Assembly (NCBI GenBank): GCA_905250115.1
Contig: CAJNOI010000156.1
Span: 117,307-181,306, forward strand
Length of the DNA stretch: 64,000 nucleotides
Source: Adineta steineri
Taxonomy: Eukaryota; Rotifera; Eurotatoria; Adinetida; Adinetidae
Reading direction: 5' to 3'
Shown one piece after another: positions 34,902 to 48,924 of this stretch. The notes under the pieces are model-generated. The model ran no database searches. It was not told the DNA's origin and saw only the letters and a list, made by a program, of their open reading frames with translations. Made by a program: the position numbers and the translations under genes. Within the stretch, counting starts at the first letter, position 1, and each line of letters starts with the position of its first letter.

Positions 34902-37900
34902 ATGGATTCTTCAGAGATGTTAATCGTGATTGTAACTATCTATATCGTTAGTTTTCCGACTACGTCTAGTCGAATTTTACTCTACAATACTGAAAACGAT
35001 CAACTAGTAGAAAAATTCGATTGCATCTATGTTACAGACAATATTGGAAAAGAAATTCCTTATTGCCAACGTCCAGATGGAAGTTACGCACTAATTCGAA
35101 ATCAAACGCACTGCGAAAACGATGGACAGAAGAGATCATTTCGTGATCTTCTTCGTGAAGATATCGAACCAAATGAAGTTCTCAAATGGAGTTCGAGTAC
35201 GGAAATGGCTGATCTTTATGCAAGTATTTACTACAATCAATCAGTAATTAAAGAAAACGATAATCAATTTCTTTGCCAATGCACAAAACCGGGAACGTTT
35301 GGCAAGTATTGTGAATACCAGTTAACTCACTATGCAACCAAATTTAGCGATGCAATTAAAGCTCAGTTTCATCAAAAGGAAATTGGAGACCCATGGGATA
35401 CTCAGCGATACGGTGCAATTCTCTGCTATAAAACACTACCTTGTGAATCAAGTCCTTTATGTCTTGATTGGAGAGAGATTTGTGATGGTATTCAGAGATG
35501 CTCAAATGGTACCGATGAAGAAAATTGTGACAAATTAGAATTCAACGAATGTGAGGATGATGAATTTCGATGTACAAATGGAATGTGTATCTCGGAAGAC
35601 TTTTGGCTCGATGGTAAGTATGCGGCCAATTTCGATATGAATTACTAATTGCATCTACAACTTTCATAGGTGATTTTGATTGTATGGATTGGAGTGATGA
35701 ATATACTTTTGATTTGGGAAAGTCGTGTCCAGTCAATCCGAACACAATCAATTGTGATGAACATTTATGTTTAACTGCGCATTATTCATGCGGTGATGGA
35801 GAATGCATTCGATGGGAAACGAGAATGGCATTTCAACGAGAATACCCCGCACTAAAGGACTGTTTCAATAAGCGCAATCTAAACTACATGTGTGAAACTA
35901 GCCCACGTCAACCTACCTGGACACTCGAAAACGGACTATGTTGGCCAGATAAAGGCTATGATGATCTTCGATATCCTCCATGGAACATGATCCATGTGTC
36001 AAATCTCACCCTTAGTCAAAAATGTGAATACCTGTTTCGATGTATTTTGTCAAAAGGTTTTGAGCATGATTGTCCATGCAACGCTCGGAATTGTACGCAG
36101 ATACTGGTGAATTCTTGTTTATATCCCAATGACCTTCTTGTTTATCCACCACCAGGATTAATCAATTCAAATATTTTGATCATACACACCAATAGACAAT
36201 CTATGGAAAAGCCAACTTTTGATTCTTTTCTACTGTATGGAAACTTAAAATGCCGAGGATTTTTTTTTCACGCAGGTGGCGATGCTTTTAATGAAGGGTA
36301 TGTAATAGAGCTAATCACTGCTCCTATCCTTAATCATTTACTTTGCAAAATCATGGATCCTCAAAACATATACCGAGATTATTTATCACCTCATCAAACC
36401 AACAAGAAATGTTGGAATGATTCGCTAACATTTAACGGTCGTCCATATGCTGTCAATCCTGACATATGTATTTCTACAGGGGAATGTATATCGCAGTATC
36501 GAATTAACGATGGACATCCGGACTGTTATAGCGTAGAGGATGAATCAACGGCCGTTACCAAAAACTATTGCACTGGAAATGTAGGACAACAACGTTTTCA
36601 ATGTTTTAACGATCAACACAAATGCCTTCCATTAAGAGGGTTGGGCACAGGCAATAATGACTGTTCGAATAGTTATGATGAAAGTTGGTTTGGTACTGGA
36701 ACTGATCTCCGACAACAAGTGACATGTTTCCCACGTGAAGTCGGTGACTGTGACCATGTGAAAGCTTACATTCAACAGTCTTCTGTTAGGAATTCAAAAA
36801 ACAGTAGTTCGTCTGTTAATTATCAAGAACAGTTGTCAGCAAATCGTATGTCTTTTCGAGATCATTGTGATAGTTTCTGGAATATGGACCATTATATTGA
36901 CGAAATACCTTCTTTATGTCAGTTTTGGATATGCCGAACAGATGAATATCAATGTCGCACAGGACAATGTATTCCACTCAATTGGGTTTGTGATGGTGAA
37001 TGGGATTGTTCAGACGCGTCTGATGAAGAAGCTTTTGTACTGATTGAAAAATCATCAGATCATAACGCTCGTTTACCGACTTTCTCTTCAAAACTTGCAG
37101 CATGTCGAAAAAAATATTCGAGATCACCATTCTCGAATATTTGCAATACGACGTTTCAATTTGGTTGTTATCTATCTGGAGTATCAAATCCATTGGATAT
37201 TCAATCCAACCGTCCATGTATTAATCTTACTCAGATTGGCGATGGAAAGGAAGATTGTTACAATGCCTATGATGAAAAAAATATATTTTCATTGAATTCG
37301 CGCATGGGAGGAGGGATGTGGGGTTTACATCTAAATTGTGAAGATGTCCATATAGCGTACACAGATGCTTGCGAAAAACCGCGAAACTGTAATCGAATAC
37401 TTTGCTCACGTTATCGAGATAAAAATGGACTATGTAACGAGGCAAAGGATTTCGTCTGTCTCGAAAACGATCATTGTAAGAAGAACTCACGATGCAACGG
37501 AAAATTTGATTGTTTAAATGGAGAAGATGAATATTGGTGCCCCGCTGATTTTGTAACTGATCTAACCTATCGCTTTGGGAAAGTGAGAATCAAACGTGAA
37601 ATCGATAGAACCGATCCTCGGATACAGTATCCACGTAATGACATGCTCAAAGTCAATCAATATCAGTTATCAAAGTCCCTCACCAATCCTCAATACGATG
37701 ATTCTTTTAAAGTGCATTCATTCCAATGTAATCGCGGTATCGCTGTTGTTCATATGAATGCAATGCGATGTCTATGTCCTCCCGCTTATTATGGTGACCG
37801 ATGTGAATTGTTCAGTGATCGAATCAGTATTATTGCACGTATTGATCAAAAAATAGCGCTGAAGACAATTCCAGATGGTATATTCCAAATCAAAGCTAAT

Positions 37901-40225
37901 TTACTTTTCAATAAACGAATCATCGATCATCATGAATTTTATGTTGTTTCAGTTGTAGAAAGTAATACGATTATCAAACATCAATTCTATCTTCTATATT
38001 CGCGATCCATCGAAATGCTTATATATAAACGATGGCGTTATTTTAATCGTTCGGATGTGATTATTAATCATCCATTCTCAGTTCATTTTGACCTTTTCGC
38101 TTTTGAAAAGAACAACACTATAGAAGAAGTCGGCTCTTGGCATTATCCAATTTATTTTGACTACTTACCTGCATTTCGCTTGGCTGTCGTATTGAAGTTT
38201 CCATCTTGGCCCGAAAACGCGACATTTAATTCATGTGTGCACACTGGTTGCAATGAGAATTCCGTTTGTCTTCCAGTTTTCAACCAAAACAACTCTTATT
38301 ATTGTTCTTGTAAGAGTAGATATTATGGAACAAATTGTAGTATGTACGAGCCTCTTTGTGAGACTTATTGTCCGACTAATGCACTCTGCCGACCTGTTGT
38401 TTCTGACTTCCAAGACAATAAGAACAAAATTTCTTGCGTTTGTCCGATTGGTCATTTCGGACCACATTGCAATTTGAAATACGATGGCTGCAATTCAAAT
38501 CCATGCTTAAACAATGGGACTTGTTTTCTTACCTATGAACCAAGTGGCGAACATCTTTATATCTGCAAATGTTCACATCGATTCTATGGATATCGATGCC
38601 AAAATGAGAGTACATATGTTCACATTGATTTAAATATAACAAAGATATTATCAGTCCGTGCGGTTGTTGTTCAACTGTACCAGTATAACCGTGTCAATTA
38701 TGCGCTTATCATTGAACATCAACGAGTTTATAGTAGTATGCCATCTTCAATTAGATACTACCATGATGCTGAGAAAAGTGTCCCACTTGGACTTCTCAAA
38801 ATTTATGAAGATGTAACACGTCCACAATATTTCCTAATATATTTTTTGTATCAATCCGGAATTAATATTACATCGTTCCCAGAAAATTGTCCGCATGCCT
38901 GGTCACTAATATCTAAAGGTCAGTTTTTCCACCAGTAATACTATTAATATGCATTTCTACTTTCAGAAGTCAATCAATCTGCAACATCAGTTTTCAGATA
39001 TCATCATATCTGTCGAAATGACAATAAATCTATTTGTTTTTATGATAACACATATTTCTGCATATGCGAAGAAGATCACTATCGTGCAGATTGTTTCATC
39101 AACAATGTCGAATATGATCATTGCTCCAAATGCTTTTCTGCAGGAAAATGTCTTCAAGGTGATTTAAATAATTCCAGTGATTACATTTGCCTTTGTCCCT
39201 CGTGTCACCAAGGACGTCGATGTGAATTTAGCATGCATGCATATGGCTTCACTGTCGATTCACTTTTTGTTGACTACTCCAAGGAAGTAAGGATCATCTA
39301 TGTCTCTATAGTCTGCCTTCTATTCATCATTGGATTGTTTAATAATTTCTGTTCATTCGTGACATTCAAACGACCTACACCTCGAAAGTTTGGTGCTGGT
39401 AATTACTTGTTGATGGTCAGTTGCCTAAATCAAACTGCTTTGTTCTGTCTACTTTTCAAGTTTATTCAAATAGCCGCCGGAATTATTGATGATGGATCAT
39501 GTAAAACAGTATCCTATTTTCTTTCGGTATTCACACGATCAACTTACTGGTTGACAAGTTGGATTACTATTGATCGTCTTCTGATCATTCTCTTTCCAAC
39601 CTCAGCTGCTCTAAAAAATCCTCGTCTATCTATCGGAATGAGTGTTTTCACATCAATCGTCCTTTTTGGTATGCATGCGCATGAAATAATCTATTCTATA
39701 GTTATTGAACACCCTCCTACCAGGTCATTTATTTGTGTAACAAACTTTAACACTAGTCTCATCTCCATGTACAATCGAATTTCTACTCTCATTCATTATC
39801 TCGTTCCATTCTTTACTCAAGTGATTTGCGTCACATTCTTGATTATTTTGGCTGCTCGTAGTCGAGCAAAGACAATTGGACATAAGATGAACCTTGGTCA
39901 AGTGCTGAAGAAGCAATTCAAGACTCAGAAGGAACTTTATATTACACCAACAATCATTGTTCTTTCTGCTATTCCTCAATCCATCCTTACATTTAGTTTT
40001 TCATGTAAGCCATTGAGTGATTGGCAGCGTCATACACTTCTAGGTGCTTATTTATTTTCGTATGGTCCATCAGTTCTCGGTTTCATTCTTTATGTTTTGC
40101 CATCAACTAGTTATAAAAAAGAATTTAGTGAGACATTACTTGGCAAGAAATATTTCAAGTGGATATTGAACAATAATAAGACTCAAGTCCTTGTTCCAAA
40201 GACAAAAACATCAACATTGATTTAA
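34902..40225 (+). CDS. Giant LDLa/EGF-like rhodopsin-type 7TM receptor, 1,739 aa
   Basis: Three exons, 34902-35613, 35670-38918 and 38967-40225, join in phase. A signal peptide (MLIVIVTIYIVSFPTTSS) leads to a long ectodomain with several LDL-receptor class A repeats (for example CDGIQRCSNGTDEENC, and CRTGQCIPLNWVCDGEWDCS before DASDEE) and a D-C-x-N-x-x-D-E-like series. At least five EGF-like modules follow (CLCPPAYYGDRCELF, CSCKSRYYGTNCSMY, CVCPIGHFGPHCNL, CKCSHRFYGYRC, and one spanning the last splice). From about residue 1,425 come seven helices: GLFNNFCSFVTF in TM1 keeps a GxxN, WITIDRLLIILFP has DRL in place of DRY, and TM7 ends YVLPSTSYKKEF. Likely a plasma-membrane receptor that binds lipoprotein-like or extracellular ligands. 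The ligand is unknown. G+C is clearly above its neighbours. Confidence 0.88.
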
Positions 40226-42145
40226 TTTGAATCTCGTGGGCTTGTTGTAATTGTGCTTTATTTGTTGACATAGATTGAGAATCATATTTTACTCATCATC
40301 CCTCTAGAATGAAAGTTCGATGTTTAGTTTAAATAAAATAACCAAATTTTGGGGGTGTGGGTGAAGGTGTGGTTGTGGATGTGGGCGTCGATGTTTCTAA
40401 AGTGTCACTCACACCTACATCCACATCCACACCCACACCCACCCATCCACACACACTCTCTCTCAACAACTCCTCTTGAGTTAAAAGAAAATTATAAAAA
40501 TGTGCACATGGAACATTGACATTTTTTCAATAACGTTTAATTTATTCTAAAATATAACCATTTTAAAGTAAAACGATAAGCTTATTTACGTTTAGATCAA
40601 GCTTTTTAAAGATATTACTAATTCATATGACTTCTTCGAAAACCGACCATTGACTGAAACTATTTTGATAAATTTTAGATGAGATAAGATTTGAAAAAAA
40701 AATTTATTCCATTATATCTTCTCTCCCTTTTCTTATCTATCGATCAGAATAAAATCAATTATCCAACGATCAAAGAAAAATAAAGATAGCACAATACAAA
40801 ATCTATCAAAATGTAAGTCGAAAATTGTAATAAAATGAAAATAGTTTTTGTTAAATTGCGTAGTTTTCAGCTTGCTCTCTATACTTTTGGTGTGACAATT
40901 GAAATATATTTTGTCATGTACTTAACTGTGCGTACCCTCTCGACGGTAATTTTTCTTATTCAAAACAAAGTTTATGAAATATTGAAAGCAAATAAATATA
41001 AATGTGAGACATAGTATAACTATAACAGATGAAAATTTGACGAAATGCTATTTTATCATTCGATTATAATATTCTTGCATAAGACAATTTTCTGATGATA
41101 ATCTCTTCATATTACTTTCATTTGTTTTTCACTATTCCAATCTTAAATTCCTGGATTTACTGCCGTGAACAATTTTCATAACGTACGTTTTATTTACATG
41201 CAAATCTTTAAAAAAATTATTAATCATTGATTAAATCAAAACATTATCATTCAAAATCTCATAATTAACTTTTACGAAGAAAATATAGTATTCAATAAAA
41301 TACTAAAAGTTTATTTAAAACGATAGAATATTTTGCAACATTTCTGATACTTATTTAGTTGATTCTCGTTTTAGCCGTGTTTACTGCATTCTAATAAAAA
41401 ATTTAATATTAGAATTCACAACTGTATTTTCATTGATCAATATTACACATTCTTGAGATATTTGAAATGATCTATGAATATTGAAAGAGATTTTGTTGTC
41501 ATTATTAAAACAGATATATTGATTCTTATCAATTATTTTTTTATTTTAGAATTACTTTGTAGATTGTATACAAAGTAAAATAGAGCCCTAGTGATTGCAT
41601 CTTACATATAGTTTTTACTTGGTTTTACGCATTTGTTACTGAATATTAATAAAAACAATTATCTTCCGTTCTGTTTTATCAAACTTTCCTTTGGTCGACA
41701 TATTATTTTATTTAGCTCTTGCTGGAAGGATCGTCGTAATTTCAATATTTTGCGTATATCATAAATCTATGTTACATTCATAATAAAATATTAATCTTAC
41801 ATTTATTCATATTCTCATTAACAGTTAATTCCAAAACTGAATAATTGATGTTCTTTAATTAAAACGAGGTCAATTTTCATATTTAATTCTATTCTAGAAC
41901 GTAGATCTATTTTTACATGAAGAGATTTTGATGTATAAAATAATTTTCAAGAATGCTGTGAAAGACTATTAAAATTACATTCTAGAAAGATTATTTTTTA
42001 CCTGCGGCTTTATTAGAAAAAAAAGACGGTTGAAAAGTAATAAAACTAGCGTTTGCCTTCAATGTAAATAAGTATAAAGATTTTTATCATATTTAGATTG
42101 TGTATTATGAATAAGGATTGAAAAATAAATAATTAGTTAAATAAG
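40226..42145. other. Intergenic, 1.9 kb
   Basis: Downstream of the receptor. Apart from palindrome H8 it is AT-rich with no gene or repeat that I can support. Its right end is presumably the promoter of the GPCR at 42146. Confidence 0.5.
40351..40462. repeat. Telomere-like palindrome H8
   Basis: GGGGGTGTGGGTGAAGGTGTGG with TGTGGATGTGGGCG, core ATGTTTCTAAAGTG, then CACTCACACCTACATCC and CACACCCACACCCACCC. It sits about 125 bp downstream of the large receptor gene. Confidence 0.75.
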
Positions 42146-43171
42146 ATGTCATCTATTAACGTTACGATTAATCAAATAAATACAGCAACAACAATAAGTG
42201 TTATGGTTTTATCATTTTTTAGTTTTGGTTTTGGTGCAATTGGTCTTACGTTAAACATTCTTGTTTTTATGCGTCCATTTTTACGTCGTGAACCATGTGC
42301 AGTATATTTTTTCTGGTCAACATGTTATAGTTTATTGGTTGTATTTGTAATTATGCCTATACGTATTCTTTCAGATGGATACAATATAGATATTTCTACA
42401 TACAATATTGTAATTTGTAAAACAGAAGTTTATATTTTTCATGTCATTCGTACAATATCCTGTTGGTTAATTGTATTAGCGTCTATCGATAGATATTTCA
42501 ATAGTTCAGCAAAAGTTCAAATTCGTCGAATGAGTTCACTTAAAATAGCACGAATAGCAACAGCATTTATCAGTAGTCTCATCATTATATTATATTCACC
42601 TATGATTATTTATTATGATTTAACCTATTCGACTAATGGATCTGGTAATATTGTATCAACATGCAATAGCAGAAAAGGTATTGATCGTTCATTCGATGTA
42701 TTCTGGTATTTGATTTTATATTCTCTTTTTCCATCGTTATTAATGCTTCTCTTTGGTTTTCTTACAATTATAAATCTTCGTCGACATCGTCAAATTGTTC
42801 CCGTAGGTCCTGGAAATAATTCAGTTGTCCGACGTACAGATACTCAACTTTTACGTATGTTAATTACTCAAGTATTTGTTATTATCATTTTTACTTTACC
42901 ATTCTGTATTGTTCAAATTTACGGATGGTATACTGCAAGTTTAGTCAAAGATGGACTTCGACTGGCTGTAGAAAATTTAATATATCGAGTTACAGGTACA
43001 ATACCCTATTTTGCACACATAAGTAGCTTCTATATGTATACATTAACTGGAACTATTTTTCGTAAAGAATTGATCAAGATTATGAAACGATGTTGCCATT
43101 CAAATCAAAATCTTATGCCAGTTACTCAAGCTGAAACACATAATATGTCTATGTTACGTAGCAATCTTTAA
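42146..43171 (+). CDS. Rhodopsin-type G-protein-coupled receptor, 341 aa, intronless
   Basis: A single exon with seven hydrophobic helices after an Asn-rich N-terminus bearing an N-x-T glycosylation site. TM1 carries GLTLNILVF (the conserved Asn). TM3 ends SIDRYF, a DRY-type motif. TM6 has FTLPFCIVQIYGW, with the usual P. TM7 is short (SSFYMYTLTGTIFRKEL) without a standard NPxxY. The tail has a CC pair likely to be palmitoylated. It belongs to the broad peptide-receptor-like class that is expanded in bdelloids; the ligand cannot be inferred. It starts 1.9 kb after the giant receptor on the same strand, but the two are not close paralogues. Confidence 0.85.
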   Translation: MSSINVTINQINTATTISVMVLSFFSFGFGAIGLTLNILVFMRPFLRREPCAVYFFWSTCYSLLVVFVIMPIRILSDGYNIDISTYNIVICKTEVYIFHVIRTISCWLIVLASIDRYFNSSAKVQIRRMSSLKIARIATAFISSLIIILYSPMIIYYDLTYSTNGSGNIVSTCNSRKGIDRSFDVFWYLILYSLFPSLLMLLFGFLTIINLRRHRQIVPVGPGNNSVVRRTDTQLLRMLITQVFVIIIFTLPFCIVQIYGWYTASLVKDGLRLAVENLIYRVTGTIPYFAHISSFYMYTLTGTIFRKELIKIMKRCCHSNQNLMPVTQAETHNMSMLRSNL

Positions 43172-43994
43172 TTTACTATGTTATTCATAATAATTCTACA
43201 AACAGATTTAATTGTTGTTTACCATAGTATATGTTTTATTTCGAATAAAATAAATATCATTCTTATTTTCGTTTTATTTTAAATAGGGTGGGTGTGAAGG
43301 TTAAAAGGATTACAGTCACACCGACATCTTTTGTTATCATAGAAAATGCACTACTTCAACTTAAATATTCTTACAACTATAAATAAATTAGAGTAATGAA
43401 GAATTGCTTCAAGAAATTGTCGGTTATTATAATACTGAGCAGTTTTTTCTTCATTATATCTTATATAGAAAATAAAAAAGAGACAATAAAAATTTAGATA
43501 GAGTATTGTATTGATCATATATAAGATTCATTTTATATCTACATAAATATTTTTTGTGAAGTTATTTCGTCTCTTATCTATGTTGTGACTTAATGTGACA
43601 TACTTACTATAACTAGTATTATTTATGATTGTGAAAACTAAATCAATCAAGCATCAATATTAGAACATAGAACTTTGAAAATATAGTTTTACTTAAGTGA
43701 TATAATCGAAATATCCTTTTGATATTGATGATATAATATATGGATAATTTTTGCAATATTAGGCTTTTTTATTTTAGATTTATGAATCATGAATTTGCAT
43801 TGTTGTTAAGCAAATGCTATAGTACTTTTATTTTAGAACTGAAAAAATTGATTTAATGCTTTAGTATTATTATCATGAGAATAATCATAATCTACGAAAA
43901 TAAAGTATTCATATGTATATCCTGAATTACTGCATGTAAGTGTAACGAAATTTTCATATGGCCTCTTCGAATATCAATCAATAGCTTTATTTCG
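43172..43994. other. Intergenic, 0.8 kb
   Basis: AT-rich. Only palindrome H9 is recognisable, before the 3' end of the retrotransposon. Confidence 0.5.
43285..43327. repeat. Telomere-like palindrome H9
   Basis: AGGGTGGGTGTGAAGG, a short AT core, then GTCACACCGACATC. It is short and partly degenerate, about 115 bp downstream of the GPCR gene. Confidence 0.55.
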
Positions 43995-46569
43995 ATCTAA
44001 GTTAACAAAAAAATTTAACAAAAAAGAAAATTTAAGAAGTTAACATCGATGAAAGCACTTCAGCTGTATTCTTCTTGTATGCTGTACGGTTTCTCGCCAG
44101 CTGATGCCAATTTTTCCCCATCTTGTCTTGCATAAGCTTTCGCCATCGGTCTGCGGGTCTTCCCCTCGGCCGTTTGAAGTTGTATGGCCACCAGAAGGTC
44201 GTGCGGTTGGTCCATCGATTGTCTTCGTATCGAGCTACGTGTCCGGCCCATCGAAATTTTCGTTGGAGCGCGTCGATGTAGGCGTCCTTAAATTGAGTTC
44301 GTTGGCGGATGGTACTGCTTGCGACCTTCTGAATCAACCTGATGTTGAGTATACGTCGTTCCATAGCTCTTTGGGTAGTTTGAAGCTTTTGTCTGTCACC
44401 TTCTCGTATAGTCCACACTTCACAGCCATAGTTGAGTACTGGTAAGACCATTGAGTTGAATAAATGTGCACGTAGCTTGATGTCCTTCGTCTTCTTCAGG
44501 ACGTATTCGATATTTTTGAAGCTTAGCCACGCCGCACTTCGTCGCCTTCGGATCTCGTCGTCGATCTTATGGTCGTATGTAATCATTTGTCCAAGGTATG
44601 TGTACTTCTCAACGAACAGAATGGCATCATTGTCCAAAGTGATCGTTTCCATAGCGCATTGTTCGTTTTTCATCGCTTGGGTCTTGGCCCTGTTGATTCG
44701 GAGACCGACTTGCGTGCTTGCTTCATTTAGTTCCTTTAGCAAATCTGCTGCGCTTTTTACGTCGTGTGCGAAAAGGACGATATCATCTGCGAAGCGAAGG
44801 TGGTTGAGCGGTTTTCCGTCGACCATGATGCCTCGCTTTTTCCAATTGAGCTTGCGAAATACGTCTTCAAGAGCGGCGGTGAACAGCTTTGGAGAGATAG
44901 TATCACCTTGGCGTACGCCTCGGTTGACGGGGATCTCGATGTCGTTGTGGAACAGTCGGATTGATGTTGAGCAGCCTGTATTGATGTTTAGGAGCGTTCG
45001 GACGTATTTCTTCGAAACGTTCTGGCGGACCAGTGCGTTTGCAACGGCATTTATCTCAATGGAGTCGAAAGCCTTCTCGTAGTCTACGAAAATCATGCAC
45101 ATTGGGATCTTGCACTCTCGAGTGCGTTCCAGGACTTGGTTTATAACTTGGAGGTGGTCGATCGTCGAGAAACCACTTCGGAAACCTGCTTGTTCGCATG
45201 GTTGTTGATCATCTAGCTGTCGAGTCATTCGGTTGACTAGCACTTTGGTGAAGGTCTTGTAGATTGTTGGGAGAAGCGCGATAGGTCGGTAGTTCTTCAG
45301 ATCTTCGCGGTCACCTTTCTTCAGGATGATGATAGTTGATGATTTCTTCCATTGAGTCGGTATGTCTTCATTTTCCAAGCATTCGTTGAAAAGCTTGGTC
45401 AGTACCTTCCATAGTTCGTAGCCACCGGCCTTAAGTACTTCGTTTGTGATACTATCGGGACCGGGTGCTTTTTCGGCTTTCAGATTTTCGACAGCTGCTT
45501 GAACTTCGGAGATAAGAATCGAAGGCACGTCTTCTTCTTCGCGATGGTCTTTATCGAGCGGTACTGTAGTTTTAGAGGCGAATAGTGATGTGTAGAATTC
45601 TTGAACTCTTCGCTCCATGTCAAAACGTTTAGTGAGATGTGTTCCATCTTCGGCCTTCAGTGCACTCATTGTGGCATTCTGTTGACGTAATTCTCGATTG
45701 CATTTCTTGAGACTTCGACGTTCGGCGATGGTTTTTAGTAGTCTCTCGGTTCGGAACTTGTCGTGATCTGCGCGGATCTTCTTTCGGATCAACTTACTGA
45801 GTTCGACGAATTCGATTTGATTTGCGTGACGATTCAGACCTTTTCTCTTCAGCAGGAGTTGGTTCGTTTCATTTGAGAAGCGGGATCGACACGGTTTTTT
45901 CATGGACGCAGCGTCGGCGCATGTTTTTAGTTGCTGTTGAATCTTAGCGAACTTTGTAGACAGCGACCCGTTGGTCGTCCAGTCGTGTTTAGCGATTTCT
46001 CGTTGTATAATGGCTTCATTTAGAGTTCGACCTGATTTTATCATCGGTGGTCTTTGCTTTTTGATGGCGACGTTGAGTGTGAATCTTACCGGGCGGTGAT
46101 CACTACCGATATCGAGTCGACTGAGGAATTCTACGTTTGTCACCATAAGTCGATCAGTACATAGTCCAAAGTCGATTTCGTGTCTTGTCTTGTTGATGTT
46201 GGTTGATTCGAATGTCCACCTCTTGTTCGATGGTTTCTGAAAGAAAGTGTTACTTACAAAAAGCTTGTTTGCGTCGGCAAAATCAGCCAGCAGCTCTCCG
46301 GTTTCGTTCTTGTCCCAGGTGCCGCTTGTGAAGTTACCTAAGTATTTCTGGTTAGAGTTCTTTGGTCCTAATTGAGCGTTAAAGTCACCTATAATGATCT
46401 TCTGGTGCGCCGGTTGGTCTAAGTATTTTTCTACTTCCGAGTAGAAGTTCTGGATTTCGTCCACTCCATAGTCTTTATGAGGAGCGTATATTTGGACGAT
46501 CAAGAGTGGTGTTTTTCTTCCGATGTCGAGCTTGAGCGTTGCGATTCGATGCGAATGGACTTGGACTTC
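43995..46569 (-). mobile_element. RTE-like non-LTR retrotransposon, 5' end lost in assembly gap
   Basis: Occupies the minus strand from the gap to a short AT-rich 3' tail in which a (TTTTTTGTTAA)-like unit is repeated, as RTE-type elements often end in short tandem repeats. Its G+C is near half, strongly unlike the surrounding sequence. The open frame has no internal stop, so this copy is young. It is truncated only by the run of N. No target-site duplication can be checked, because the 5' junction is in the gap. Confidence 0.85.
44032..46569 (-). CDS. APE endonuclease / reverse transcriptase polyprotein (partial, at least 846 aa)
   Basis: The frame is open from the gap at 46569 to TAA at 44032. 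The first Met inside it is not the true start. The N-terminal part is an apurinic-type endonuclease: IVQIYAPHKD, IIIGDFNAQLG and SDHRPVRFTL carry the conserved N/D/H residues. The reverse transcriptase follows, with KKGDREDLKNYRPIALL, QAGFRSGFSTIDHL, FVDYEKAFDSI, GVRQGDTISPKLF and the catalytic LRFADDIVLF. The C-terminal RTE-type tail has KYTYLGQMI, LNYGCEVWT, WAGHVAR and RPRGRPADRWRK. It drives target-primed reverse transcription of its own RNA. The Arg-rich GRP..RW tail and the single frame point to the RTE clade. Confidence 0.88.
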   Translation of the reverse strand, partial: EVQVHSHRIATLKLDIGRKTPLLIVQIYAPHKDYGVDEIQNFYSEVEKYLDQPAHQKIIIGDFNAQLGPKNSNQKYLGNFTSGTWDKNETGELLADFADANKLFVSNTFFQKPSNKRWTFESTNINKTRHEIDFGLCTDRLMVTNVEFLSRLDIGSDHRPVRFTLNVAIKKQRPPMIKSGRTLNEAIIQREIAKHDWTTNGSLSTKFAKIQQQLKTCADAASMKKPCRSRFSNETNQLLLKRKGLNRHANQIEFVELSKLIRKKIRADHDKFRTERLLKTIAERRSLKKCNRELRQQNATMSALKAEDGTHLTKRFDMERRVQEFYTSLFASKTTVPLDKDHREEEDVPSILISEVQAAVENLKAEKAPGPDSITNEVLKAGGYELWKVLTKLFNECLENEDIPTQWKKSSTIIILKKGDREDLKNYRPIALLPTIYKTFTKVLVNRMTRQLDDQQPCEQAGFRSGFSTIDHLQVINQVLERTRECKIPMCMIFVDYEKAFDSIEINAVANALVRQNVSKKYVRTLLNINTGCSTSIRLFHNDIEIPVNRGVRQGDTISPKLFTAALEDVFRKLNWKKRGIMVDGKPLNHLRFADDIVLFAHDVKSAADLLKELNEASTQVGLRINRAKTQAMKNEQCAMETITLDNDAILFVEKYTYLGQMITYDHKIDDEIRRRRSAAWLSFKNIEYVLKKTKDIKLRAHLFNSMVLPVLNYGCEVWTIREGDRQKLQTTQRAMERRILNIRLIQKVASSTIRQRTQFKDAYIDALQRKFRWAGHVARYEDNRWTNRTTFWWPYNFKRPRGRPADRWRKLMQDKMGKNWHQLARNRTAYKKNTAEVLSSMLTS

Positions 46570-46669
46570 NNNNNNNNNNNNNNNNNNNNNNNNNNNNNNN
46601 NNNNNNNNNNNNNNNNNNNNNNNNNNNNNNNNNNNNNNNNNNNNNNNNNNNNNNNNNNNNNNNNNNNNN
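46570..46669. other. Assembly gap (100 N)
   Basis: Exactly one hundred undetermined bases, a conventional placeholder for a gap of unknown size. It cuts the 5' part of the retrotransposon on one side and the 3' part of TTLL9 on the other. Confidence 0.98.
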
Positions 46670-48696
<2,027 letters not shown>

Positions 48697-48924
48697 ATAA
48701 ATTTGTTTTTAACAAAATATGATTAATTTATCCGGTATTTAATCTAAACAAAAAGAAACAGGAACAATTTGAATAATGAATTATTTCAAGATATTAGTTA
48801 AACTAAAACTAAGAAATATGAAAAGGATAAAAAAAAGAGTTGACAATATATATTTAAAAAAAAACACACTATAAAATCAAAAGTTTTTATAAATACAAAA
48901 AACATGAGATTTATTTTATACATT

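Noticed and set aside
44104..45082. Plus-strand open frames of 113 and 216 codons
   Set aside because: Antisense shadow of the G+C-rich retrotransposon frame; no domain in them.
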